Positions 8,217 through 16,210 of a stretch of DNA of 64,000 nt are shown here, piece after piece. Every line of letters starts with the position of its first letter. The first letter of the stretch is position 1. The DNA comes from Radiobacillus deserti (GTDB lineage: Bacteria > Bacillota > Bacilli > Bacillales > Amphibacillaceae). The notes below the pieces were generated by a model. That model had not been told where the DNA came from. It made no database searches and saw nothing but the letters and a program-made list of their open reading frames with translations. The stretch spans positions 496,001 through 560,000 of the forward strand of contig NZ_CP041666.1 of assembly GCF_007301515.1 (NCBI RefSeq), in the 5' to 3' direction. A program made the position numbers and the translations under genes.

Positions 8217-9653
8217 ATGGCAGTAAAATTTCCAGAAGGTTTTCTATGGGGTGGCGCAACGGCTGCGAACCAACTAGAAGGTGCTTACCAAGAAGGTGGA
8301 AAAGGGCTTAACTTAGCAGATGTATTACCAGGTGGGAAAGAAAATCGGTTAGGGCTTTTATCATCGACAGGTTTTAATTTTGAAATCGACCAATCCAAAT
8401 ATCATTATCCGAACCATGAAGGTATTGACTTCTATCACCGTTATAAAGAAGATATTGCTTTATTTGCCGAGATGGGCTTCAAAACGTTCCGTATGAGTAT
8501 TGCATGGTCTCGTATCTTCCCGAATGGCGATGAGCTAGAGCCGAACGAAGAAGGATTAGCATTTTATGATCGTGTATTTGACGAACTAGCAAAACATAAT
8601 ATCGAGCCACTTGTTACCATCGCGCACTATGAAACACCACTTCATTTAATCAAAGAATATGGTGGTTGGAGAAACCGTAAATTAGTAGAATTTTTTGAGC
8701 GCTATGTAACTGTTCTATTCAATCGTTACAAAGGGAAAGTGAAGTATTGGTTAACGTTTAATGAAATTAATGGTGCTACTCATATGCCATTATTCGGGCT
8801 TGGCTTCTCCCCTGAAAAAGAAGAAACGCGTCTTCAAGACAGCTTCCAAGGCCTTCATCACCAATTTGTTGCGAGTGCTAAAGCTGTCCAACTAGCGCAT
8901 GAAATCATGCCAGATTCTCAGGTTGGCTGTATGTTGATCTATGCACCTGTCTATTCCTTTGATAGTAACCCTGAAAATGTATTATATGCACAAGAGGAAG
9001 CACGTATTTTCAATAATTTCTGTGGGGACGTACAAGTTCGCGGCGAATACCCAAGCTTCATCGATCGTTATTTCAGAGAAAATAACATTAATATCGAAAT
9101 GGAAGATGGAGATTTGGAGTTAATTAAACAAGGGACCGTTGATTTCATTTCATTCAGTTACTACATGTCACGTACAGATAAAAAGACTAAAACGCCTGAA
9201 GAAATTGGTCAAGGTAACTTAATTGGTGGCGTGAAAAATCCATTTTTAAAAGCGAGTGATTGGGGTTGGGAAATCGACCCAATTGGTCTTCGTATCGCTT
9301 TAAATGAACTGTATGGTCGCTACCAAGTTCCTTTATTCGTTGTAGAAAACGGGTTAGGTGCGTACGATAAAGTAGAAGAAGATGGCAGCATTAACGATGA
9401 TTATCGTATCAATTATTTAAGAGAACACATCAAAGCAATGGGCGAAGCTGTGGATGATGGTGTGGAATTAATGGGCTACACAGCTTGGGGATGTATTGAC
9501 TTAGTAAGTGCGTCCTCTGGTGAAATGTCTAAACGCTACGGATTTATTTATGTAGATAGGCATGATGATGGTAGTGGATCACTAGAGCGTAGTAGAAAGA
9601 AATCCTTCTTCTGGTACAAAAATGTGATTGCTACAAATGGAGAAGAACTTTAA
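8217..9653 (+). CDS. bglH: 6-phospho-beta-glucosidase, glycoside hydrolase family 1
   Basis: This cytoplasmic enzyme hydrolyses phosphorylated beta-glucosides delivered by the PTS, giving glucose 6-phosphate and an aglycone or glucose. The 478-residue TIM barrel starts with FPEGFLWGGATAANQLEGAY. The acid/base glutamate is in LTFNEIN (about residue 182) and the nucleophile in VVENGLGAYD (about 378). The C-terminal SSGEMSKRYGFIYVD motif is the phosphate-binding signature that separates 6-phospho enzymes from plain beta-glucosidases. GAGGTGA precedes the ATG. It is a separate transcription unit with its own promoter and RAT, and closes the beta-glucoside island. Confidence 0.96.
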   Translation: MAVKFPEGFLWGGATAANQLEGAYQEGGKGLNLADVLPGGKENRLGLLSSTGFNFEIDQSKYHYPNHEGIDFYHRYKEDIALFAEMGFKTFRMSIAWSRIFPNGDELEPNEEGLAFYDRVFDELAKHNIEPLVTIAHYETPLHLIKEYGGWRNRKLVEFFERYVTVLFNRYKGKVKYWLTFNEINGATHMPLFGLGFSPEKEETRLQDSFQGLHHQFVASAKAVQLAHEIMPDSQVGCMLIYAPVYSFDSNPENVLYAQEEARIFNNFCGDVQVRGEYPSFIDRYFRENNINIEMEDGDLELIKQGTVDFISFSYYMSRTDKKTKTPEEIGQGNLIGGVKNPFLKASDWGWEIDPIGLRIALNELYGRYQVPLFVVENGLGAYDKVEEDGSINDDYRINYLREHIKAMGEAVDDGVELMGYTAWGCIDLVSASSGEMSKRYGFIYVDRHDDGSGSLERSRKKSFFWYKNVIATNGEEL

Positions 9654-9670
9654 GAGTCTATAAGTTTAGG

Positions 9671-9700
9671 AAAGCGTTCCCTGCTAGGGAACGCTTTTTT
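9671..9700 (+). terminator. Intrinsic terminator after bglH
   Basis: AAAGCGTTCCC pairs with GGGAACGCTTT around CTGCTA-like loop bases, ending in six T. Confidence 0.9.
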
Positions 9701-9808
9701 GCTGTATTTATATATGGAAAACGAGAATGAAAGAATGGCTATGTGGAAAGTATTAAAATAAAACAAAACCTCTTGTGTTTATATCATGTTTTTAGTATGC
9801 AATTGTAC

Positions 9809-10558
9809 TTATCCTAATTGGCGTTTGAAAACTTTACTAGCAATGAAGTAAGAGATAACCATAATACCAATACACCACGAAAGCGCAATCCAGATACCAC
9901 TTCCAACATTCCCTTCATATAAGAGGGCCCGTATGGAGTTAACGATGGAAGTTACAGGTTGGTTCTCCGCAAATGCACGAACTACTTTAGGCATGGTTTC
10001 GGTTGGAACAAATGCGGAACTGATAAATGGTAGAAAAATAAGTGGATACGAGTAGGCAGTTGCACCTTCCATAGATCTAGCTGTTAACCCAGGAATGACC
10101 GAAAGCCATGTTAGTGCCAGTGTAAACAATCCTAGTATGCCAGCTACGGCCAACCAATCCAGGAGATCAGCGGTAGAGCGGAAACCCATCAAGAGCGCGA
10201 CAAGAATAACGATAAGGACAGTAATCGCATTAGAAACAAACGAAGTTAGTACGTGCGCCCATAATACCGATGAGCGTTTGATGGGCATCGTAATAAAGCG
10301 TGCCATCAGTCCACTTTTTACATCGTTAAACAACCGTAAGGAAGTGTAGGCGACACCGGATGCGATGGCCATCAACAAGATACCCGGCAATAAATAATTA
10401 ACGTAGTTATCCGTTCCTGTTTCTATAGCGCCGCCAAATACGTAGACGAATAGTAGCATCATCATAATTGGCGTAATCGCTACCGTAATAATCGTATCCG
10501 GACTTCGCATGATATTGCGCATTAAACGCCCTAGTAATACTCCAGTTTTATGTTTCAT
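9809..10558 (-). CDS. ABC-2 type transporter permease (DrrB-like)
   Basis: This membrane subunit of an ABC exporter has 249 residues and about six membrane segments. The family stretch around residues 160-205 (LTARSMEGATAYSYPLIFLP, then SSAFVPTETMP and FAENQPVT) is typical of DrrB-type drug or lipid exporters. It directly follows the ATPase gene on the same strand, with the start adjoining the ATPase stop, so the two form one exporter. PadR and DUF1048 genes lie upstream in the same direction. The substrate is unknown; antimicrobial export would fit but is only an inference from family. Confidence 0.9.
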   Translation of the reverse strand: MKHKTGVLLGRLMRNIMRSPDTIITVAITPIMMMLLFVYVFGGAIETGTDNYVNYLLPGILLMAIASGVAYTSLRLFNDVKSGLMARFITMPIKRSSVLWAHVLTSFVSNAITVLIVILVALLMGFRSTADLLDWLAVAGILGLFTLALTWLSVIPGLTARSMEGATAYSYPLIFLPFISSAFVPTETMPKVVRAFAENQPVTSIVNSIRALLYEGNVGSGIWIALSWCIGIMVISYFIASKVFKRQLG

Positions 10559-11326
10559 TTATTTCTCCTCCTTATTGCCGGTGATTTCGAGGAAGATTTC
10601 CTCCAGTGTCGGCTGTTTCTCCATGTATTCTACTTTTGTTGGAGGGAACATCTCCTTCAGTTCAGATAAGGTACCAGTGGTGATAATTTTGCCACCATGC
10701 AAAATGGCAATACGGTCCGCCAATTGTTCTGCTTCCTCCAGATACTGGGTCGTTAATAATATGGTGGTGCCACCGCCGGCGAGCTCCTTCACGGTATTCC
10801 ATACTTCAATCCGCGCCTCGGGATCAAGCCCAGTGGTCGGTTCATCAAGAAAAATGACAGCTGGTGTTCCGATAAGACTCATGGCAATATCAAGTCGGCG
10901 TTTCATCCCACCGGAATACTGATCTGCCCTACGATTGGCCGCGTTTGTTAGGCTGAATTTTGTAAGTAGATTGTCGGCAACCTGAACGGGATTGGAAACG
11001 CCTCGTAATTTGGCAATTAGTATGAGGTTTTCACGCCCGGTGAGCATGCCATCTATAGCTGCGAATTGCCCCGTCAGGCTGATATTTTGTCGCACATGAT
11101 CCGGTTGACGGTGGACGTCAAAGCCAGAAATACTTGCTTTACCACCATCCGATTTCATCAATGTCGAGAGGATGTTAACCAATGTGGTTTTGCCCGCTCC
11201 ATTTGAGCCCAGTAGCGCAAATATTTCACCCCGTCTTACTTCAAAATCCACCCCTTTTAATACTTCCTTATCTTTAAAGGACTTCTTTAACCTTTTAACA
11301 GAAATCGCTACATTGTTACTCATCAT
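10559..11326 (-). CDS. ABC transporter ATP-binding protein (DrrA-like)
   Basis: This cytoplasmic ATPase drives the adjacent ABC-2 permease. It shows Walker A (LLGSNGAGKTT), the signature (YSGGMKRRLDIA) and Walker B (AVIFLDEPTTGLDPEA), then the switch histidine region with TTQYLEEAEQLADRI, and a short C-terminal extension ending TLEEIFLEITG as in DrrA/CcmA-type proteins. A longer frame begins at 11341, but there the sequence AAGGAGG is itself the ribosome binding site for the ATG-ATG pair at 11326/11323. A PadR-operator-like motif lies about 95 bp upstream, so the pair may have its own promoter. Length is about 255 residues, somewhat short of DrrA proper. Confidence 0.92.
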   Translation of the reverse strand: MMSNNVAISVKRLKKSFKDKEVLKGVDFEVRRGEIFALLGSNGAGKTTLVNILSTLMKSDGGKASISGFDVHRQPDHVRQNISLTGQFAAIDGMLTGRENLILIAKLRGVSNPVQVADNLLTKFSLTNAANRRADQYSGGMKRRLDIAMSLIGTPAVIFLDEPTTGLDPEARIEVWNTVKELAGGGTTILLTTQYLEEAEQLADRIAILHGGKIITTGTLSELKEMFPPTKVEYMEKQPTLEEIFLEITGNKEEK

Positions 11327-11416
11327 TAATTCCTCCTTCATAAAAGTTCAGCAAGCTACTTTCTCACTTTGAAAATATCATTTTCTCGCACTACTATTTA
11401 GTCATACCGATAATCT

Positions 11417-11434
11417 GTATTACTTACTACTGGT
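11417..11434 (-). promoter_or_regulatory. Candidate PadR operator upstream of the ABC genes
   Basis: Read on the minus strand, ACCAGTAGTAAGTAATAC matches ACCAGTAATAAGTATTAC in the padR promoter at 16 of 18 bases. No other repeat of this motif is evident in the window. A clear promoter was not identified next to this copy. Confidence 0.5.
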
Positions 11435-11516
11435 TTAAAAAATAAACCGAATAGGCAGGGGCGCTCCACGCTACTTTCAGACAACTATTCAGTCCGTATA
11501 TCTATTTGAATTTCCA

Positions 11517-11555
11517 CAAGGAGCAAGCTCTATAATGATTGGGGGTTGCTCCTTG
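11517..11555. terminator. Inverted repeat after the DUF1048 gene
   Basis: CAAGGAGCAA pairs with TTGCTCCTTG. The T-rich side faces the plus strand, where no gene ends, so it is an imperfect fit to a terminator of the minus-strand padR-DUF1048 unit. It may act as a processing or partial termination hairpin. Confidence 0.4.
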
Positions 11556-11591
11556 TTTATATGAAAAGAAAACAGCAGAAGCTTCTCATCG

Positions 11592-11930
11592 TTAGTCACG
11601 GTTAATCGTATCATTTAACTTAGCACGATATTTATCATTCCAAGTTTTGGCGTCCTTGACTAATTCGTCGCAAAAAGCGGCAACGTCTTCACCTGTAAGG
11701 TCAGTGACCTTTTTGCCTTCTGCAGCACCTTCCTCCAAAAGGTCCAGTATGCCACCAAAGATCCGCTTTATGTCCTTCCAATCAGTGAGACCACCAGAGG
11801 TCCACATGTATTTTTGAATAGCTTTGTATGCGTTGAAATACTCACTCGGGAGCTCCTTCGCCCGTGCCTCCATCTCTTTCCATTCTCGTTTATCAGCTAA
11901 ACTTCCGATGATTTTTTCAATAAAGCTCAT
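11592..11930 (-). CDS. DUF1048 family protein
   Basis: This small soluble, mostly helical protein of 112 residues has no signal peptide or membrane segment. The N-terminal region (FIEKIIGSLADKREWKEMEAR) and the middle (LPSEYFNAYKAIQKYMWTSG) match the DUF1048 pattern as I know it. Family members are commonly encoded directly after a PadR repressor, as here, where the start is one base beyond the padR stop. The biochemical function is unknown. Co-transcription with padR suggests a role in sensing or in modulating the repressor or the exporter encoded downstream. Confidence 0.8.
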   Translation of the reverse strand: MSFIEKIIGSLADKREWKEMEARAKELPSEYFNAYKAIQKYMWTSGGLTDWKDIKRIFGGILDLLEEGAAEGKKVTDLTGEDVAAFCDELVKDAKTWNDKYRAKLNDTINRD

Positions 11931-11931
11931 A

Positions 11932-12270
11932 TTATCTTCTCCTTTTTAATTCTTTTGTTTTTAATTCGTCCATTTTACTTGAGATGAAACCCCATTTTTC
12001 CCAAAAAACCTCTAGTTGCTCTTGACCTGCCTTGTTGAGGGTATAAAATTTCCTCGGAGGTCCCACAGTGGATTTCTTTTTCTCAATGTTCACCAAATTG
12101 TGTTTTTCAAGCCGCATGGTAATTGTATAAACGGTCCCTTCCACCACATCGGTAAAACCTAGTTCACGAAGCTGCTGCGTAATTTCATAGCCGTAGGTTT
12201 CACCACGACTGATGATTTCAAGCACACATCCCTCTAGAACCCCTTTTAGCATTTCTGTGATATTTTCCAA
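11932..12270 (-). CDS. PadR family transcriptional repressor
   Basis: This DNA-binding repressor has 112 residues and is built of one winged-helix PadR domain. The signature is LKGVLEGCVLEIISRGETYG, then ITQQLRELGF, the recognition region VVEGTVYTITMRLE, and the wing GPPRKFYTLNKAGQ. It is a short, subfamily-2-type PadR, with only a brief C-terminal dimer helix. It heads a minus-strand cluster with DUF1048 and an ABC-2 exporter. A perfect 16-bp palindrome lies immediately downstream of its own -10, and a close copy of the site lies before the ABC genes. Autoregulation and control of the exporter are therefore likely. Confidence 0.92.
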   Translation of the reverse strand: MENITEMLKGVLEGCVLEIISRGETYGYEITQQLRELGFTDVVEGTVYTITMRLEKHNLVNIEKKKSTVGPPRKFYTLNKAGQEQLEVFWEKWGFISSKMDELKTKELKRRR

Positions 12271-12324
12271 ATCTATCCCCCATTTAATGTGTCACGAAAT
12301 TCTACGTCATCTGTAACACTGGTA

Positions 12325-12378
12325 TTAAGTAATACTTATTACTGGTATATAGTAACGCAGAATAGCTTAACGTGTCAA
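12325..12378 (-). promoter_or_regulatory. padR promoter with palindromic operator
   Basis: On the minus strand TTGACA (12378-12373) and TACTAT (12354-12349) are 18 bp apart. Immediately downstream lies AGTAATACTTATTACT (12328-12343 on the plus strand), a perfect 7-2-7 palindrome. A repressor bound there would block the start region. Confidence 0.65.
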
Positions 12379-12579
12379 GAATGATTTTGTTGAGGTTTTT
12401 ATATGGAGGGTAATTTGTAAGGAGACTGTTACATAGACGGGTTTATACTGCAGATGGATCCTGGTAAGAAAACTAGCTTGTTTTCGATTTACAGCAAGAT
12501 TTGGAAGGTCTCTTTACAATTGTGATGGTATCCTTCTTATTAAATAACAAGCTTTTAACCATATTGGAGGTGTCAGACA

Positions 12580-13449
12580 TTAACCAACGTCATCACTGGA
12601 GAGTTTTTTAATTGGTACGTGTATATGATAGGGAGAATCAAGGTTATGAATATCTTCAAACACTTGAATAAGTTCAATATCGGATTCCTCTGTTTCTTGT
12701 TGTGAAATCTTTAAAAATCTTGCGAAGTCCGTAATGAAAACATCACCTATATCCAGTAGGTCACCATAATATTTAAACTTAGCACAAAAAAATTGTTGGA
12801 CATCTACTGTGAAATAATTTGGTTGATTGATACTTAGATTTTGTGGAATCCCGACTAGAGCCTTGAACCTAGTGGAGTTTGGCTGGCAATTGGAATAGAT
12901 GACAAAACAAGAGCTACTGATGGTTTCATCGATGCTGTTGACGAGCATTCTTGAATAAGACCGAATCTTTTCTTTAAAATCACTTTCTGCTAAATCAACT
13001 TCGAATGCTATCCCACTGATTTGGGTTGTTTTAAAATTTGTTAGTGTAAAATCGGCGACGATATCTCCATTAATGTTTTTAATTGGTCGTTTAATTACGG
13101 GAGGAATGTCTTCCAGGGCAATGGTCTTTCCATTTTTTCTTAAAGTGCTTGGGGAGATGCCATATTTGCTTTTAAAAGCGCGAGTGAAGGATGAAGGAGT
13201 TCCAAAGTTAAGCTGATACGCAATTTCAGTTAATGATAAGTTTCCGCTTTGAATGTATTGAACAGATGCATTTAATCTCCTAGATAAAGTGTATTGGTTT
13301 AATGAACAACCCATTATTGCAGAAAATAGTCTATGAAAATAGTATTTAGACATATTGAAGGTCTTTGAAACAGATTCCAATGATAACGGTTGTTGCAAAT
13401 TGTTTTCAATATGCAATAACGATTCTTCAATTACTTTATAATGTTCCAT
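12580..13449 (-). CDS. AraC family regulator with GyrI-like effector domain
   Basis: This transcription factor carries two AraC helix-turn-helix motifs at the N-terminus (residues about 1-105: LSLESVSKTFNMSKYYFHRL, and LTEIAYQLNFGTPSSFTRAF). A C-terminal domain of about 150 residues resembles the GyrI/effector-binding fold (ISGIAFEVDL near its start). This order is that of the SoxS/Rob-with-GyrI subgroup, which often binds small hydrophobic ligands. The longer frame starts at 13479, but the ATG at 13449 is preceded by AGGTGATGAG and gives the natural N-terminus. It is divergent from a six-segment membrane protein gene 139 bp away, its likely target. The ligand is unknown. Confidence 0.88.
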   Translation of the reverse strand: MEHYKVIEESLLHIENNLQQPLSLESVSKTFNMSKYYFHRLFSAIMGCSLNQYTLSRRLNASVQYIQSGNLSLTEIAYQLNFGTPSSFTRAFKSKYGISPSTLRKNGKTIALEDIPPVIKRPIKNINGDIVADFTLTNFKTTQISGIAFEVDLAESDFKEKIRSYSRMLVNSIDETISSSCFVIYSNCQPNSTRFKALVGIPQNLSINQPNYFTVDVQQFFCAKFKYYGDLLDIGDVFITDFARFLKISQQETEESDIELIQVFEDIHNLDSPYHIHVPIKKLSSDDVG

Positions 13450-13587
13450 CTCATCACCTAATTTCAAACATATAGTCAACTTCTTGCATCCTTAACTTAC
13501 TATAAGACGTTTAATTCTGCAATAACTAGGGTTGTTGATAAAAATTGTATTTAATTATTAATAAGTATATTAAATGGAGGGAATCAC

Positions 13588-14256
13588 ATGAATAATAAAA
13601 ATGAAAAAAAACGAAGAATTACAGGAAATAGTTTATTACGATTGGCAGGCCTTTTTGCAATTTTGGCAGGAATACTATATATATGTATTCAGTTTATTCA
13701 TCCAGAGGATCATATATCTTCTGTTAGCACAAGCATATGGGTCGTAGTTGCATGTGTTACGAGCATTATGTCTCTTTTCAGTCTTATAGGAATTACAGGA
13801 ATCTATATGAGGCAAGTAGAAGAAGCAGGCGGGCTTGGACTAATTGGTTATATTTTATTTAGTCTATTTTGGCTAATCTCTATGAATTTTAGTTTTAACG
13901 AGGCTTTTGTTTTACCGTTACTTACAGCGGATGCTCCTAAGTTTGTAGAAGGAATAGTAGGGATTTTTGGTGGAACCACAAGCACAGTGAATTTAGGGAT
14001 TTTCCCTTTATTAGCACCGATTGCGGCGGTTTTGTATTCCGTCGGAGGACTCTTGCTTGGAATCGCAACTTATCGTGCAAGAATCTTCCCACGTATGGCA
14101 GGTGGTTTCCTTTCTTTCGCCGCTGTGGTCACCTTTGCCGCTGCCATAATTCCTCATCCATACGATAGAATGTTAGCAGTTTTTATGGGAATAGCCTTTA
14201 TATGGTTGGGATATGTTCTTTGGTCAGAACATAAGAGAATAAGCCGAAATTTTTAG
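13588..14256 (+). CDS. Six-segment membrane protein, DUF4386-like
   Basis: This protein has 222 residues, a basic N-terminus (MNNKNEKKRR) and about six hydrophobic segments at roughly 18-36, 48-70, 84-105, 135-160, 170-188 and 194-211. No catalytic motif is visible. The layout resembles the DUF4386 type of small membrane proteins, but I am not certain of the assignment. GGAGGG sits seven bases before the ATG. The gene is transcribed away from the AraC regulator, suggesting it is regulated by that protein. No gene follows in the same operon; a decayed gene lies downstream. Confidence 0.7.
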   Translation: MNNKNEKKRRITGNSLLRLAGLFAILAGILYICIQFIHPEDHISSVSTSIWVVVACVTSIMSLFSLIGITGIYMRQVEEAGGLGLIGYILFSLFWLISMNFSFNEAFVLPLLTADAPKFVEGIVGIFGGTTSTVNLGIFPLLAPIAAVLYSVGGLLLGIATYRARIFPRMAGGFLSFAAVVTFAAAIIPHPYDRMLAVFMGIAFIWLGYVLWSEHKRISRNF

Positions 14257-14372
14257 CAAATTTATATAAAAAATCGGTATGCATTTTTTATGCCAACGGG
14301 ACTCCCTACTAATACAGAGGTTAGCTTTCGAGCTGGATACGCCCATGCGTGGTCTTTCGTTTCAATCTCTAG

Positions 14373-14812
14373 TATTGGTGTAGGTCCATACTCTTCTTGT
14401 TTATAGGAATCGTATTGTATTTGATATTTTTTAAACGGATAAACGATACTGATTTCCTTCATACAATAGAAGAAATGTATCCCAATAAAGAATTTTATGA
14501 CGATACACTTTTTATTCACGAAGTATTGAATAGTAAGGTTTACTTTATTGATAGTTCTAATGAAAGTTTAAATCAAACGGAGACGCATGTATTTTATCGT
14601 AATGAAAATAAACTACACTTGTTGCCTACACTTCGTTTTTCGAAGAGCCATTGTATTAGGATTATTATAAAGTGACTGATAAGCCTAATCTTTTATTAGG
14701 AAAGTTTATGATGGTTTTGATAGGGAGATATCTCTTCTTATCAATATTAGAGCGTTTTCTAATAAAGGTGATTTACTTTACAAATCAACGCCAAAAAATA
14801 ATACCCACTAAA
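14373..14812 (+). pseudogene. Decayed gene for a membrane-anchored protein
   Basis: A plus-strand frame encodes a hydrophobic anchor (ILFLFIGIVLYLIFF), then a soluble part up to LLPTLRF near 14639. Reading then continues sensibly only after dropping one base in the T-run at 14636-14640 (FEEPLY, an in-frame TAG at 14657, then DYYKVTDKPNLLLGK). A second one-base slip follows near 14704 (VYDGFDREISLLINIRAF, then SNKGDLLYKS, stop at 14810-14812). No start codon with a ribosome binding site was found, and a stop at 14370 closes the frame upstream. Two slips and one stop indicate a decayed gene. I do not recognise the family. Sequencing error is a less likely alternative, since three lesions would be needed. 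Confidence 0.55.
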
Positions 14813-14818
14813 AATGGG

Positions 14819-14858
14819 ACACAAAAACGACTGCTCACACGGCAGTCGTTTTTGTGTG
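14819..14858. terminator. Strong bidirectional terminator
   Basis: ACACAAAAACGACTGC pairs with GCAGTCGTTTTTGTGT around a short loop. It lies between the decayed plus-strand gene and the convergent DUF4317 gene, and can serve either strand. Confidence 0.8.
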
Positions 14859-14900
14859 TTATCTATTAATTGATACTCAGAAGTTACTGCCGAAACCCGG

Positions 14901-16076
14901 TCACGAGTTCCCGCCAAAAGCCTCCGGAATCATCCTAAATCCTTCAATGACGGTATCGTCCTCCACTTCAATCATTAAATAACGTTTCCCGCTAAGGTGA
15001 ACCTGCTTTACATATCGTAAATCTTGAGGACTAATTGAGATCTTGGCAATTTTCGTATCAATTTTAATCGATTTTGAATTGTACTTCGGTAGGACACTAC
15101 TAGCCTTTATTTCATATTTGTCATCATCAATCACTTTTTGAAAGGCTGTATCTACTTTTTCTTGATTGATTTCTTCCACACCACTCATCTTTAGAACACG
15201 TTCAATATCCTTGGAATCTAGTTTTGGCTGCTCTTCTTCTTCATTTTCCTCCATCATACGGTTAATCTCTTCATACACATTATGCAGGGTAGAGGTATTT
15301 AATTGGTCACCAGTTGCGTCCTTAATAATTTCCTCAAACACAATTTTGTCATCTTGTGCGGTCATTGTTTCTTCGCCATTCAACACTTCTTCAATGAATA
15401 AAAGGTCAGGCTCATTCACCTTTCCGGCTGCATATAAAACGTGATTTACATCTGCGGCATTGTCAGTAAAGCAAGGGAACAGAAACCCCGCAAGTGGAGC
15501 ATTTAGATTTATAATCGGATCCACCACGAAGTTGTACTTAAACTCTTTTTCTACATAGTCAAACAGCAATTCCTTTTTCGGTTCCTGTGTATTGTTTAAG
15601 CTACACAGTATAAAAGGGTGAGAGTATACAGAATCACGATCACTTTCCTCGGATTCTTCATTTCGGCGCTTCATTGGTTTTAAGTACTCGCCACGAATAA
15701 ACGTAATAACAATATCCTTCTCGTATTGTCTCGTCGCCAGCATTTTAGCTACAATCTTGAGCATGTGCTCTTTCCAGTCCTCTGTCTCACTGCTAAGTAA
15801 CCCTTGATGTAAGATGAGCTGACTGTTATTTTCTGCGTCCCGTTGAAACTTTAATTCAAAAAGCTTTTCATCTAATTGACCTCCAAGCAACTTTTTGAAG
15901 TTGTTCATAAATAGCTCCTGCTGCTCACGGTCTAGCATTTCGAAAGGCTGACTTTCATGATGGTAGATGTCGCTCGATTCCTTCATAATATATACGTTAA
16001 AAATGTCCGAGATTTTTAGTAAATCATTATCTATTTTAAATTGTCTTCGAATCTGTGCTATGTCTTTTTTGTTCAT
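14901..16076 (-). CDS. DUF4317 family protein
   Basis: This soluble acidic protein of about 391 residues starts MNKKDIAQIRRQFKIDNDLL, the usual start of DUF4317 proteins. No signal peptide or membrane segment is present. A strongly acidic stretch (EENEEEEQPKLDSKD) lies near residue 280 and separates an N-terminal domain from a C-terminal one ending in a beta-rich region. A GTG at 16085 is also in frame, but AGGAG overlaps it and is well spaced for the ATG at 16076. The gene stands alone on the minus strand between terminators. Function is unknown. Confidence 0.85.
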   Translation of the reverse strand: MNKKDIAQIRRQFKIDNDLLKISDIFNVYIMKESSDIYHHESQPFEMLDREQQELFMNNFKKLLGGQLDEKLFELKFQRDAENNSQLILHQGLLSSETEDWKEHMLKIVAKMLATRQYEKDIVITFIRGEYLKPMKRRNEESEESDRDSVYSHPFILCSLNNTQEPKKELLFDYVEKEFKYNFVVDPIINLNAPLAGFLFPCFTDNAADVNHVLYAAGKVNEPDLLFIEEVLNGEETMTAQDDKIVFEEIIKDATGDQLNTSTLHNVYEEINRMMEENEEEEQPKLDSKDIERVLKMSGVEEINQEKVDTAFQKVIDDDKYEIKASSVLPKYNSKSIKIDTKIAKISISPQDLRYVKQVHLSGKRYLMIEVEDDTVIEGFRMIPEAFGGNS

Positions 16077-16097
16077 TATTTCCACTCCTAAGCTGAA

Positions 16098-16142
16098 AAC
16101 TAGAAGGTGGAGACAATAAATTATTCTCCACCTTCTAGTTTG
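16098..16142 (-). terminator. Terminator after the RpiR-type gene
   Basis: AAACTAGAAGGTGGAGA pairs with TCTCCACCTTCTAGTTT; on the minus strand the hairpin runs into TTTTC. It separates the RpiR gene from the DUF4317 gene. Confidence 0.8.
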
Positions 16143-16210
16143 AAAGTAGTATTCATTTTACCATAAATAAAAGTAAATTTAGTGGGGAATGTCCGTATAA
16201 TCCGTCTTTG

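Noticed and set aside
14262..14519. Minus-strand gene of 85 residues
   Set aside because: It has no ribosome binding site and its 5' half overlaps the better-supported decayed plus-strand gene.
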